DNA of 64,000 nt, from NCBI RefSeq assembly GCF_002795245.1, contig NZ_PGVG01000010.1, forward strand, positions 1 through 64,000, given 5' to 3'. How positions within the stretch are numbered: the first letter of the stretch is position 1; every line of letters begins with the position of its first letter. Below, piece by piece: positions 9,795 through 18,595 of the stretch. The DNA comes from Bradyrhizobium forestalis. GTDB lineage: Bacteria > Pseudomonadota > Alphaproteobacteria > Rhizobiales > Xanthobacteraceae. The position numbers were made by a program, and so were the translations under genes. Below the pieces are notes generated by a model. It saw nothing but the letters and a program-made list of their open reading frames with translations, was not told the origin of the DNA and searched no databases.

Positions 9795-10565
9795 ATGGAC
9801 TCCCTCAATCCCGATCATCCGCCTCTCGTCATGACGCCAGCGGAGCACGTGCCGCGTGTCTGGAAGTTCTGGGGCACGGCGCTGTGGGGCCTCTTCATCT
9901 TCGTCGCGATGTTCGTCGGGCAGATCGGCGCCGTCGTTCTGCTGGCAGCGCAGCGTGGCCTTCCCATGGACCTCGCCTCGCTTCAGCTCATCGGCCATGA
10001 GCCGCAGACGCTCGCGCTCTCGGTCATCATGGGCCTGCCGGCGACGCTGGCCGCGGTCTGGCTCGCCATTCGCATCAAGAAGGCCTCCTTTGTCGACTAT
10101 CTGGCGCTGCATTGGCCGTCCTGGAAGCAGCTGCTGTTCGGCGCCGTCGGCCTCATCCTGATCGTGCTGGTCTGGGAGACGATGTCGCGCGCGCTCGGCC
10201 GCGAGGCGACGCCGGGCTTCATGACCGATCTGTTGAAATCGGGACGCGACAAGGGCGCCGCGCTGTCGCTTCTGTTTGCCTTCAGCGTGGCCGCGCCGAT
10301 GTCGGAGGAGATTCTGGCGCGGGGCTTCCTCTATCGCGGCTGGTCGGCGAGCTTCCTGCGGGTACCAGGCGCGATCCTGCTGTCGTCGCTGATCTGGACG
10401 GTCGTGCACCTGCAATACGACATCTACTTCCTCGCCGAGGTCTTCACCATCGGCCTGTGGTTCGGCTACATGCGCTATCGCTCCGGCTCACTGTGGCTCA
10501 CCATCGTGCTGCACGCGCTGAATAATCTGACCGCGGTGGTGCTGACGATGTGGCTGGGGAGCTAA
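9795..10565 (+). CDS. CPBP family intramembrane glutamic endopeptidase
   Basis: A 256-residue membrane protein with about seven hydrophobic segments. It carries the signature motif of the CPBP/Rce1 (ABI) family: EEILARGF at 171-178 (Glu171-Glu172 with Arg176) and a second conserved His205 in WTVVHLQYD. Family members cleave peptides within the membrane or act in bacteriocin self-immunity, and the substrate here is unknown. The stop codon overlaps the stop of the convergent AEC permease gene by four bases. Confidence 0.88.
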   Translation: MDSLNPDHPPLVMTPAEHVPRVWKFWGTALWGLFIFVAMFVGQIGAVVLLAAQRGLPMDLASLQLIGHEPQTLALSVIMGLPATLAAVWLAIRIKKASFVDYLALHWPSWKQLLFGAVGLILIVLVWETMSRALGREATPGFMTDLLKSGRDKGAALSLLFAFSVAAPMSEEILARGFLYRGWSASFLRVPGAILLSSLIWTVVHLQYDIYFLAEVFTIGLWFGYMRYRSGSLWLTIVLHALNNLTAVVLTMWLGS

Positions 10566-11485
10566 GCCGCCAGCGCGATCGCCGTCGGCATCGTGATCGC
10601 CGCAAAGATCGTCTGCAGCGTGATGATCTGCGCCAGCAGCGGCGCGTCGCCGCCCATCTGGCGGGCGAGGACATAGGCGCTCGACGAGGTCGGCACCGCC
10701 GAGCAGATCGCAACGATCGCCAGGCTCTCGCCCGACAGGCCGAACCAGACGGCAAGCGCGAGGGCGAGTGCAGGCATCAGCACCAGCTTGAAAGCGACGC
10801 CGATCGCAGCGGCGGCGCTCGGACGCAGCAGGCCTTCCAGATGCAGCCCCGCGCCGGTGACGAGCAGGCCGATGGCGAGCGAGGAACGGCTGAGCGCGTC
10901 GGCAACCTCATGCCAGAGCTTCGGCAGCGGCAGGTGGGTGACATTGATGAAGAGGCCGATCGCGCAGGCCCAGATCAGGGGATTGCGCACCAAGGTCATG
11001 ACGATGGCGCGGCCGGATTGCTTTTCGGGCGCGGCATAATGCGCGAGCACGGCGACGCTGAACACGTTGACCAGGGGGATGATCGCGACCATCGCCACGG
11101 AGGCCAGTGCCAGCCCGACGTCGCCGAACATGTTGGCGGCCACCGACAGTCCGACGAAGGTCTGCCAGCGCGTCGCGCCCTGGAAGATCGAGGTGAAGGC
11201 AGGGCCGTCGATACCGAGCCGCGAAAGGGCCGGGCGCAGCGCGAGGCACAGCAGCGACATCGCCAGCGCCGACAGCAGCAGCGCGCCGCCGACGCCGGCG
11301 ACCGGCACCTTGGAGAAGTCCGCCTTCACCAGCGTCTGGATCAGCAGCATCGGGAACAGCACGAAATAGGTCAGCCGCTCCAGCCCGTGCCATTGGGTGT
11401 CGAGCCGCATCAGGCTGCGCTTCAGCACGACGCCCAGCACGATGAGGATGAAGACCGGCAGCAGCGCCGCGATCACGACGACCAT
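10562..11485 (-). CDS. AEC family transporter (auxin efflux carrier type)
   Basis: A 307-residue integral membrane protein with about ten hydrophobic segments in two halves, typical of bacterial AEC (PIN-like, PF03547) permeases. It opens MVVVIAALLPVFILIVLGVVLKRS, and residues near PTSSSAYVLARQMGGDA in the second half are the conserved crossover region. Characterised relatives export malate or other small organic acids. It may be co-transcribed with the downstream-facing cluster ruvX and the small secreted protein, which end just upstream on the same strand. Confidence 0.88.
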   Translation of the reverse strand: MVVVIAALLPVFILIVLGVVLKRSLMRLDTQWHGLERLTYFVLFPMLLIQTLVKADFSKVPVAGVGGALLLSALAMSLLCLALRPALSRLGIDGPAFTSIFQGATRWQTFVGLSVAANMFGDVGLALASVAMVAIIPLVNVFSVAVLAHYAAPEKQSGRAIVMTLVRNPLIWACAIGLFINVTHLPLPKLWHEVADALSRSSLAIGLLVTGAGLHLEGLLRPSAAAAIGVAFKLVLMPALALALAVWFGLSGESLAIVAICSAVPTSSSAYVLARQMGGDAPLLAQIITLQTIFAAITMPTAIALAA

Positions 11486-11494
11486 GGCAGGCGC

Positions 11495-11962
11495 CTATTC
11501 CTTTTTCATGATGAAGTCAGCCCCGCGCGTCCCAAAGCGGGGGCCCTTCGACGTGATGGTGTGTTTTGGGTCCATCCAGTCGCCGGCGATCTCGTTGGTC
11601 GCCTTGAAACGCGCGACGTAAAGTCCATTGAGGATGGCGTTGTCGCCTTTGAGGTATTCGGTCTCGGTCCACTTGATCAGCGGGCCGTCGATCATTCCCC
11701 TTACCCTGGTCCGGGTGTTGTCGAAGGTCGGCCAGTCCATGGTGCCCGTGAATTCGTCGCCGGAGATCGCCTCGATCGTTAGCTTGACCGCGAAACTGCC
11801 GTTGATGCCGTGCGAGTATTGATTGAACGTTCCGGACCAGGCGCCCTTGAGCTCCGCGCCGGCACGATCGTCGGCGGCCGTTGCGGAGGGCGTCGCAAGG
11901 ATGACGAGAAGGGCACTGACGGCCGCGACGTTCGAAATTCTTGCTCTCGCCGGCGAGGCCAT
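11495..11962 (-). CDS. Secreted protein of unknown function
   Basis: A 155-residue protein with a signal peptide: basic start MASPARAR, hydrophobic stretch VAAVSALLVILATPSATA and a cleavage site near AAD. The mature part has alternating beta-type segments (LKGAWSGTFNQYS, EFTGTMDWPTFDNT, IKWTETEYLKGD), which suggest a small periplasmic beta-barrel. The frame continues upstream into ruvX; I prefer the ATG at 11962, ten bases after the ruvX stop, because it gives a clean signal peptide. It is probably read with ruvX. I do not recognise a named family. Confidence 0.7.
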   Translation of the reverse strand: MASPARARISNVAAVSALLVILATPSATAADDRAGAELKGAWSGTFNQYSHGINGSFAVKLTIEAISGDEFTGTMDWPTFDNTRTRVRGMIDGPLIKWTETEYLKGDNAILNGLYVARFKATNEIAGDWMDPKHTITSKGPRFGTRGADFIMKKE

Positions 11963-11972
11963 GTCGCTGCTG

Positions 11973-12452
11973 TCAGCCTTGTCGAAGATTGGCGAGCCGG
12001 TCGAGCGCGCCTTGCAGGATGAAGATGGCGGCATGCTCGTCGATCACCTCGGCGCGCTTGGCGCGGCTGACGTCCATGCCGATCAGCTCGCGCTCGACCG
12101 CCGCGGTCGACAGACGCTCGTCCCAGAGGCCGATGGGGAGCGCGGTCAGGCCGGCAAGGTTGCGCGCGAAGGCGCGAGTGGACTGCGCGCGCGGGCCCTC
12201 GCTGCCGTCCATGTTGATGGGCAGGCCCAGCACGAAGCCGACCGCCTTGCGCTCGGCCGCGATCGCGAGCAGGCGGGCGGCGTCCTGCTTGAACGCCTTG
12301 CGGGAGATGGTCTCGACGCCGGTCGCAAGCCGACGATCGGGGTCGGACACGGCAACGCCGATGGTCTTGGTGCCGAGATCGAGCCCGACCAGCGCGCCGC
12401 GCGCGGGCCAGTGGGTTGCAGCATCGACGAGAGGCAGGATAAGAGCCGGCAT
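11973..12452 (-). CDS. ruvX: Putative pre-16S rRNA nuclease / RuvX (YqgF)
   Basis: A 159-residue YqgF-fold nuclease. The RNase H-like first strand [16 protein letters not shown] carries the first catalytic aspartate, [17 protein letters not shown] is the second family motif and [11 protein letters not shown] holds the glutamate. [10 protein letters not shown] completes the active site. Family members trim the 5' end of 16S rRNA and have been proposed as Holliday-junction resolvases. The ATG at 12452 is used; a GTG six codons upstream is also open, and neither has a clear Shine-Dalgarno site. Confidence 0.92.
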   Translation of the reverse strand: MPALILPLVDAATHWPARGALVGLDLGTKTIGVAVSDPDRRLATGVETISRKAFKQDAARLLAIAAERKAVGFVLGLPINMDGSEGPRAQSTRAFARNLAGLTALPIGLWDERLSTAAVERELIGMDVSRAKRAEVIDEHAAIFILQGALDRLANLRQG

Positions 12453-12498
12453 GGCGTTAGCGCATATCACGCGTCACGCTGCGGAGTGAACCCGGAAC

Positions 12499-12726
12499 AT
12501 GGATGCGCTGACATTATTCGGGCTGTTCGCCGTCACGGCGATGCTGGTCACTTACGCCCTGGAGGATCGCAGCCGCTGGTTCGTGCTGCTGTTCGCCGCA
12601 TCCTGCGCGCTCGGCTCGGTCTACGGTTTCCTTCAGGGCGCCTGGCCATTCGGCCTGGTCGAGGCGATCTGGTCCGTCGTGGCGCTGCGCCGGTGGCACC
12701 TGAAGGCGATGGGAAGAAGCGCGTGA
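12499..12726 (+). CDS. Small membrane protein of unknown function
   Basis: A 75-residue protein with two or three hydrophobic segments (LFGLFAVTAMLVTYAL, WFVLLFAASCALGSVYGFL, FGLVEAIWSVVALRRW). The last segment ends in a basic, tryptophan-containing tail. Similar short proteins are common next to unrelated genes in Rhizobiales. It is divergent from ruvX, with about 46 bases between the starts. No function can be read from the sequence. Confidence 0.65.
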   Translation: MDALTLFGLFAVTAMLVTYALEDRSRWFVLLFAASCALGSVYGFLQGAWPFGLVEAIWSVVALRRWHLKAMGRSA

Positions 12727-12998
12727 GAATGGTGGCGCACAAATGCAACGATCATTTGTGGCAAATCTCACACGGGTGACGTCGCAGACCATGGCATGAT
12801 GTCGCGTCCTCGGTAGCGCACGTCGATTGACGCTCTGGTTGCGAAGCGATAAATATATAGGTCTAAAGTAGTGCGGGCGAGTGTGCCCCGATTTTTCAGA
12901 ACGATCGGCAGCGACCGGCAGCCCGGCCGCGCTGCAACCTTGGCGCAGATTTTCAGGCGCCGACCATATCCAGTATTCGCCAGATATTTTGAGAGGTC

Positions 12999-15212
12999 AT
13001 GATGCTCATCAAGCCAAGCCTGATCGCGGGCTCAGAAAGGCGATTCAAGCAGGCCGAGTTCTCACCCGATGCCCTGAACCGGAAATTGGGTGACGGCCCG
13101 ATCGAGCTGACCGCTGAAAAGATACGCCAGCGCCAGCGCCAGCTCCTGGCCGAGACGCAGGACGTGCAAGCGGCCGAGATCGGCCTGGAGCGGATCCTCC
13201 AGGGCAATGATCTCGACAGCATCAACTATCTCGCCAAGGGGACGGCCGCCTCGCGCTCGGTCTGCCGCATTCAGCTCAGGGATCTCAAGTCGAATCTGCT
13301 CGGCTATGGCTCGGGCTTTCTGATCGGTCCCGGCCTGCTGCTGACGAACCATCATGTCTTCGGCAAGCCGGCCGACGCAGCCAATTCGATTGCCGATTTC
13401 AATTACGAATTGGACGTTTCGGGACAGGAGCGTGTGCCGGTGCGGTTCGGATTCGAGCCGGGCAAATTCTTCTACACCAATGACAGGCTGGATTTCTCGG
13501 TCGTTGCCGTGGCGCCAACCTCGCTGTCAGGCCACGAGGAGCTCGAGGATTGGGGATGGCTGCCACTGAGCGGCGCGCCCGGCAAGGCAGACCCCGGCGA
13601 GTACCTCACCATCATCCAGCATCCCAGCGGGCAGATGAAGCAGGTCTGCGTCCGCGAGAACAAGCTGCTCAAATATGTCGGCGACTTCCTCTGGTACAAC
13701 ACCGATACGACGGCCGGATCGTCAGGATCGCCGGCGTTCAACCGCTTCTGGCAAGTGGTCGCGCTGCACCACAGTGGCGTTCCCCGGAAGGATCCGCAGG
13801 GCCGCACCCTGACGAAGGACGGCAGGGTGTGGAAGCCGTCGATGGACGAATCCCAGATCGATTGGATCGCCAACGAAGGCATCCGGATCAGCGCGATCAT
13901 CGCCGATCTCAAGGTTGCCGTTGGTTCTCATCCCCTAATCAGGCCGGTGCTCGACGAGGAGGAACCGCCGATCCGGGACGAGGTCGCGAAAGTCCGGCCG
14001 TCGGCCGCCGCGCCGCCTGCTTTCGGAGCCAATGCCTGGGTCGAGCAATCCCTTGACGGGACCTCGCTCGTGGTTCCGGTCCGCGTGCCATTGCCGATGT
14101 TCAGGAAGGAGATTCCGATGGCTCCGCTCGCGCCCGTGCCGGGCCCGGCAGAGAGCAACGGAAAGGCGCCGAACGGCGGCAAGCCGTTGATCACTCCACC
14201 GGCCGGCCTCTTGCCTCACATCAGTGCGAAGAACGGCCTGCCCATGGAGGCCGTGCATATCGATCAGAGCACGTTGAAAGCGCGTCCCGGGTACAAGGCA
14301 AATTTTCTGGGCACCGGCAAGTTCTCGGTCCCGTTGCCGAAGATTCCGGCCGGCCTCAAGTCCCGGATCGCGATGCTCAAGGGAAGCTCCAAGCAGTCCG
14401 AGCTGAAATATTTCAACTACAGCGTCGTCATGAACAAGGAGCGCAGGCTCGCCTTCTTCAGTTGTGTCAATATCGACGGCGGTAAGCAGCAGGACGTCGG
14501 CAAGCGTGAAGGTGATTCCTGGCTGCGCGATCCGCGTATCGACGACGATGCCCAGACCGGCGATGAGTTCTACCGCAAGCAGGCCACTTTCGAGGCGGAC
14601 CGCAGCAAGAATCCGTTCGACCGCGGTCATCTCGTGCGCCGCCTGGATGCAACCTGGGGCGACACCGTCGCCGCGGCCAAGCAGCATGGCGACGATTCCT
14701 TCCATTTCACCAACTGCTCGCCGCAGTTCTTTTCGTTCAACCAAGGCAAGCAGCTCTGGGCGGGATTGGAAGATTATACGCGCGATGTCCTGCTCGAAGG
14801 CGAGGAGAAGGGCATCGTCATGAATGGCCCGGTGTTCGACGGACCGGATGCCGACGGATCGGATCTGCCCAATCCGGCCGGCCGGCCGCACAAGGATCCG
14901 AGCTTCGGCGGCGTTCAAATCCCGAAATATTTCTGGAAGATCCTGATCCGGCGCAACGAGGATGACGACGCGCTCAAGGCGGCGGCATTCCTGATGAGCC
15001 AGCGAAAGCAGGTCATGGAGATCGACCGCATCCAGGAGGCGGATCTGCTTGAGCGGATGTCCGAGGAGGACGTCAGCGTGTTCCAGGTCTCGATCGCGGA
15101 CCTCGCGAAATTGACCAAGCTCGACTTCGGCAATCTCGCTGACGCGGACTCGCACGAGGCGACCTCGGTCGGCCCGCGGCGGATCGAATCCTATGAGGAC
15201 ATTCGAATCTAG
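12999..15212 (+). CDS. Fusion of trypsin/V8-like serine protease and DNA/RNA non-specific endonuclease
   Basis: A 737-residue protein without a signal peptide. Residues 1-80 are charged and helical (RQRQRQLLAE). Residues 85-305 form a V8/trypsin-like protease with His118 or His119 (LLTNHHVFG), Asp165 (DRLDFSVVAV) and Ser242 (TAGSSGSPAF), together with oxyanion-type residues. Residues 310-450 are a Pro/Ala-rich linker. Residues 450-710 form a beta-beta-alpha metal nuclease of the NucA type: DRGHLVRR at 541-548 with His544 as base, and the metal-binding asparagine Asn572 in HFTNCSPQ. GAGAGG precedes the ATG. It has no same-strand partner. I infer a nuclease controlled or released by its own protease, possibly for defence or inter-cell conflict. 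Confidence 0.88.
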   Translation: MMLIKPSLIAGSERRFKQAEFSPDALNRKLGDGPIELTAEKIRQRQRQLLAETQDVQAAEIGLERILQGNDLDSINYLAKGTAASRSVCRIQLRDLKSNLLGYGSGFLIGPGLLLTNHHVFGKPADAANSIADFNYELDVSGQERVPVRFGFEPGKFFYTNDRLDFSVVAVAPTSLSGHEELEDWGWLPLSGAPGKADPGEYLTIIQHPSGQMKQVCVRENKLLKYVGDFLWYNTDTTAGSSGSPAFNRFWQVVALHHSGVPRKDPQGRTLTKDGRVWKPSMDESQIDWIANEGIRISAIIADLKVAVGSHPLIRPVLDEEEPPIRDEVAKVRPSAAAPPAFGANAWVEQSLDGTSLVVPVRVPLPMFRKEIPMAPLAPVPGPAESNGKAPNGGKPLITPPAGLLPHISAKNGLPMEAVHIDQSTLKARPGYKANFLGTGKFSVPLPKIPAGLKSRIAMLKGSSKQSELKYFNYSVVMNKERRLAFFSCVNIDGGKQQDVGKREGDSWLRDPRIDDDAQTGDEFYRKQATFEADRSKNPFDRGHLVRRLDATWGDTVAAAKQHGDDSFHFTNCSPQFFSFNQGKQLWAGLEDYTRDVLLEGEEKGIVMNGPVFDGPDADGSDLPNPAGRPHKDPSFGGVQIPKYFWKILIRRNEDDDALKAAAFLMSQRKQVMEIDRIQEADLLERMSEEDVSVFQVSIADLAKLTKLDFGNLADADSHEATSVGPRRIESYEDIRI

Positions 15213-15248
15213 GCCTAGGTTCTTCGAGTGGCAGGACCCGCGTGGCAT

Positions 15249-15298
15249 TCGGGTGAGGGGAGCGGTGTACTCAAGACACTGCAAGATCCTCACCCGGG
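15249..15298. repeat. Short inverted repeat, possible bidirectional terminator
   Basis: Arms TTCGGGTGAGG and CCTCACCCGGG flank a spacer containing GGTGTACTC. It resembles the inner arms of family A repeats. It lies between the convergent ends of the protease-nuclease gene and the cyclase-family gene, where a two-way terminator would be expected. Confidence 0.5.
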
Positions 15299-15325
15299 CT
15301 GTTGCGACGGATCCCGTGTGGGATG

Positions 15326-16261
15326 TCAGCGGATCGCGATCGGGTTGATCATCGCCTGCACGCCGCCGGTCCAGCGCGGCTGTCCCAGCACGAACAGGAA
15401 TTCGTAGCCCTTGTCTCTGGCGAGCGCGGCAGTGTCCATGTTCTCGAGGATGTAGGTCCCGTTCATCGCGAGCAGGATCTGGTGCACCTCGAACACGTTC
15501 TTGGATTCGAACGGCAGCACTTCGAGTCCCCAGGTGTCGGCACCAACGGTGACGACGCCCTTGCCGGTCAAATACTTCGCGCCTTCGACACCGAGCCCGG
15601 GCTCGGCGGCCGAATAGCGCTTGTCGTCCTTGCCGATCAGGCTGAGCCAGCCGGTGTGGAAGATGACGACGTCGCCCTGGCGGATCTCAACGTTCTGCTG
15701 CTTGGCGGCTTCCTCGATCTCCTTGACGTTGAAGGCGGTGCCTTCCTTCACCACGTCGGTTTTGAAATAGGCGGCCATGTCGAGCAGGATGCCGCGGGTG
15801 ACCATCGGCGGTACCTTCTCGATGCCGAGCTTCTTCAGTCCGTTGGGATCGGCAAAATCGGCGAGCTTGTTGCCGTTGTAATAGACGTGCTCGACGCCGA
15901 GATGGCCGAGCCCGTCGAGCTGGCTGCCGATTCCGACCCAGGTGTCGAGGATATCGTCGTTATAGGTCGCCTTGTTGGGACCGAGACCGGAACTGCCGGC
16001 CTGTCCGGGCTGCACGATGGTCAGCTTGAACGCGCGCGGCGGATACGCCGGCGTCTGTGGCGTAACGGGAATGCCCAGCGCATAGGTCTTGCCGGTCTTC
16101 ACCAGCGATGCTGCCTTCACCACGAGCTCGGGCGTCATGTAATTGGCGGCACCGATCTCGTCGTTCGGCCCCCATTTCGATTTGGTCCAGTCCTGTGCGC
16201 TTGCAGTTCCTGATATCGCCGACAACGCGGCGACACAGCACAACACGAGCGTATTGCGCAT
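15326..16261 (-). CDS. Secreted cyclase family protein (kynurenine formamidase-like)
   Basis: A 311-residue protein of the cyclase/metal-dependent hydrolase fold that includes KynB. It starts with a signal peptide (MRNTLVLCCVAALSAISGTA, cleavage near SAQ), so it acts in the periplasm. The usual metal motif HxGTHxDxPxH is represented by a variant, GIGSQLDGLGHLGVEHVYY. The final HQILL and GADTW segments fit the family. The ATG at 16261 follows GGGAGGA; upstream codons in the frame are not needed. The substrate is unknown. It is transcribed in the same direction as the LysR gene upstream. Confidence 0.85.
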   Translation of the reverse strand: MRNTLVLCCVAALSAISGTASAQDWTKSKWGPNDEIGAANYMTPELVVKAASLVKTGKTYALGIPVTPQTPAYPPRAFKLTIVQPGQAGSSGLGPNKATYNDDILDTWVGIGSQLDGLGHLGVEHVYYNGNKLADFADPNGLKKLGIEKVPPMVTRGILLDMAAYFKTDVVKEGTAFNVKEIEEAAKQQNVEIRQGDVVIFHTGWLSLIGKDDKRYSAAEPGLGVEGAKYLTGKGVVTVGADTWGLEVLPFESKNVFEVHQILLAMNGTYILENMDTAALARDKGYEFLFVLGQPRWTGGVQAMINPIAIR

Positions 16262-16448
16262 CGATAGTCCTCCCGATGTTTTGGCTTCGTTATGGTTTCG
16301 CGCTGGCCAGTCGCTCATCCTAACGTGGAATGATCGCGCGCTTCAAAGCTTTTCGAAGTGCTGCGCTGCGATGGCAGAACGCGGCGCGGATTGATTCAAA
16401 CGCGATAGATTTGTGACGAATTTCGTGACGTGGAACGTTCGCGTCGCG

Positions 16449-17336
16449 TCAAGCCGCAATCACGTCCTCGTCCTTCTTCAAGCACGCGACAAAACCTTGA
16501 AGCGCGCTGTATTGATGTCCGGCACTGCGCTGGATGAAAAGCGTCTCCGCGCGTGCATGCGAAGAACTCAGCGTGTGAATCGACACGCTGCCGTGCATCG
16601 CGCTGCGCTCGACGATCGCGCGCGGCAGCAGCGTCACGCCCATGTCGGCGGCGACGCAGCCGATCATGCCGTCGAGCGTGCCGAGCTCGAAGCGTGCGGC
16701 CGACGGCCAGCCGAACTCGACGAACACCTGCTCCAGCCGCTGACGGTAGGTGCAGCCGGTGCGGAAAACCAGCGCGGTCGGGCCTGACTCCGGCGTGCCG
16801 GCGCGCAGCTCGGCCAGCGAAGCCCAGCGTCGTGCGCTGACCAGCACCAGCTCCTCGCGGAAGGCGCTCGTCGCGGTGAGATCGGCATGTGCGATAGGGC
16901 CTGCGACGAAGGCGCCGTCGAGCGTGCCTTCGAGCACGCCGGCGACGAGGTCGGCCGTGGTGGCGGTGCGCAGGGAGAGGCGCACGGCCGGGAAGCGGCG
17001 GTGGAAATCTGCCAGCAGCGGCGGCAATCGCACGGCTGCCGTTGTCTCCATCGAGCCGATCGCGAGCGGTCCTTTCGGTTCGCCATCGTCGCGCGCGGCG
17101 AGCAAGGCTTCGCGTGACAGCGCCGCCATCTTTTGCGCGTAGGGGAGGAGGCGCTTGCCGGCGCCGGTCAGCGTCATGCCGCGGCTGTGGCGCTCGAACA
17201 GCGGCGTGCCGATCTCGGCTTCCAGTGCCTTCACGCGTTGGGTGACGTTCGATTGCACCGTGTTGAGCTCTTCGGCGGCGCGGGTGCCGCCGGTGCGGGC
17301 GACGGCGGCGAAGGTTTGGAGATCGCTGAGTTCCAT
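16449..17336 (-). CDS. LysR family transcriptional regulator
   Basis: A 295-residue regulator. The N-terminal winged helix-turn-helix is clear (MELSDLQTFAAVARTGGTRAAEELNTVQSNVTQRVKALE), followed by FERHSRGMTLTGAGKRLLPYA and an effector-binding domain containing RTGCTYRQRLEQ and LGTLDGMIGCVAADMGVTLLPR. It lies divergent from the nitronate monooxygenase gene that starts at 17432, with about 95 bases between them. By the usual LysR arrangement it probably controls that gene, and possibly itself. The start at 17336 begins the standard HTH; an ATG 11 codons upstream is also in frame. Confidence 0.93.
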   Translation of the reverse strand: MELSDLQTFAAVARTGGTRAAEELNTVQSNVTQRVKALEAEIGTPLFERHSRGMTLTGAGKRLLPYAQKMAALSREALLAARDDGEPKGPLAIGSMETTAAVRLPPLLADFHRRFPAVRLSLRTATTADLVAGVLEGTLDGAFVAGPIAHADLTATSAFREELVLVSARRWASLAELRAGTPESGPTALVFRTGCTYRQRLEQVFVEFGWPSAARFELGTLDGMIGCVAADMGVTLLPRAIVERSAMHGSVSIHTLSSSHARAETLFIQRSAGHQYSALQGFVACLKKDEDVIAA

Positions 17337-17431
17337 GGCCCGTTTCTCTTTTGAGATGGTAGCGTTCACAAGAATTCAATTTTGGAGAATGCTATTCGCG
17401 CCTAATCTGCCTGTCCAGAGTGGGAGGACCC

Positions 17432-18406
17432 ATGCCGATCACCACACCGCTGACGGAGCTCCTCGGGATCAGGCATCCGATCCTGTCGGCTCCCATGGAC
17501 ACGATCGCTGGCGGCCGGCTAACCCGCGCTGTCAGCGAGGCCGGCGGATTCGGCATCCTCGGCGGCGGATACGGCGACCGGGCCCGACTTCAGACAGAGG
17601 CCGCAGAGCTGAAGGGTTTTGCGCCGTTCGGTATCGGCTTCATCACCTGGAGCCTTTCGAAACAGCCTGAGTTGCTGGACATCGCGCTCGACGCTCGCCC
17701 GCAGGCCATCATGCTGTCCTTCGGCGATCCCGCGCCGTTCGCGTCGCGCATCAAGGCGGGCGACGCACGATTGATCTGCCAGGTGCAGAGCGAGGACATG
17801 GCCAAGCAGGCGCTCGATGCCGGCGCGGAGATCCTGATCGCGCAGGGCACCGAAGCCGGCGGCCATGGCGCATCGCGCACCACGCTCGACATCGTCCCGG
17901 CGATCGTCGATCTCGCGGCTGGGCGCGTGCCGGTCGTCGCGGCCGGTGGCATCGCCGATGGCCGGGGTCTCGCCGCCATGATGATGCTCGGGGCATCCGG
18001 CGTGCTGATCGGCACGCGCTTCTATGCGAGCGTGGAGGCCAACGGTGCCGACGAAGCGAAGCGGCGCATTCGCAATGCCGGAAGCAACGACACGGTGCGT
18101 GGCGTCATCTTCGACTGGTCGCGCAGCCTGTTCTGGCCGGCACCGTTCACGGCACGCTCGCTGGTCAACGACCATATCCGGAACTGGACCGGCCGCGAGA
18201 TCGAGCTCATGCAGCGCGCAAGCGAGGTTGCCAAGGACTATGCTGCGGCGAAGGCCGCTGGCAATTTCGAGGTCGCCGCGGTCTTTGCCGGCGAGGCGGT
18301 CGGGCTGATCCATGATATTCCGCCCGCCGCCGAGATCGTCGAGCGGATTGTGGTGGAGGCGGAGCAGCTGCTTGCTGGGCGGCGGAATTCGGTGACCGCG
18401 GCGTAA
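17432..18406 (+). CDS. Nitronate monooxygenase (2-nitropropane dioxygenase family)
   Basis: A 324-residue FMN enzyme with a TIM barrel that oxidises alkyl nitronates. Motifs seen are HPILSAPMDTIAGG at the N-terminus, ILIAQGTEAGGHGA with the conserved histidine, VPVVAAGGIADGRGLAA, and GVLIGTRFYAS for phosphate binding of FMN. GGGAGGA lies before the ATG. It is divergent from a LysR regulator and is followed by a second family member at 18596 after a hairpin repeat. The two are only distantly similar in sequence and may have different substrates. Confidence 0.88.
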   Translation: MPITTPLTELLGIRHPILSAPMDTIAGGRLTRAVSEAGGFGILGGGYGDRARLQTEAAELKGFAPFGIGFITWSLSKQPELLDIALDARPQAIMLSFGDPAPFASRIKAGDARLICQVQSEDMAKQALDAGAEILIAQGTEAGGHGASRTTLDIVPAIVDLAAGRVPVVAAGGIADGRGLAAMMMLGASGVLIGTRFYASVEANGADEAKRRIRNAGSNDTVRGVIFDWSRSLFWPAPFTARSLVNDHIRNWTGREIELMQRASEVAKDYAAAKAAGNFEVAAVFAGEAVGLIHDIPPAAEIVERIVVEAEQLLAGRRNSVTAA

Positions 18407-18411
18407 ACTTT

Positions 18412-18571
18412 TTACCCTCCCCTGGAGGGGGAGGGTCGCTACGCATGTAGCGAAGCGAAATGCGAAGCGGGGTGGGGTGATCTCTCCACGGGGACAGTTT
18501 CTCCTTGGAGAGACTGTCACCCCACCCCGCTCGCGCTTCGCGCGATCGACCCTCCCCCTCCAGGGGAGGGT
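18412..18571. repeat. Dispersed hairpin repeat (CCCTCCCCCTCCAGGGGAGGG type)
   Basis: Outer arms ACCCTCCCCTGGAGGGGGAG and its inverse at the right end (CCCCCTCCAGGGGAGGGT), with inner arms GGGGTGGGGTGA and TCACCCCACCCC. It separates the two nitronate monooxygenase genes and could end transcription of the first. Confidence 0.8.
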
Positions 18572-18595
18572 AAGAAAGAACGAGAGAGACATACC

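Noticed and set aside
16396..17379. A 327-codon Arg-rich frame on the same strand as the LysR gene
   Set aside because: It is a shadow frame of the LysR gene, with no domain of its own.
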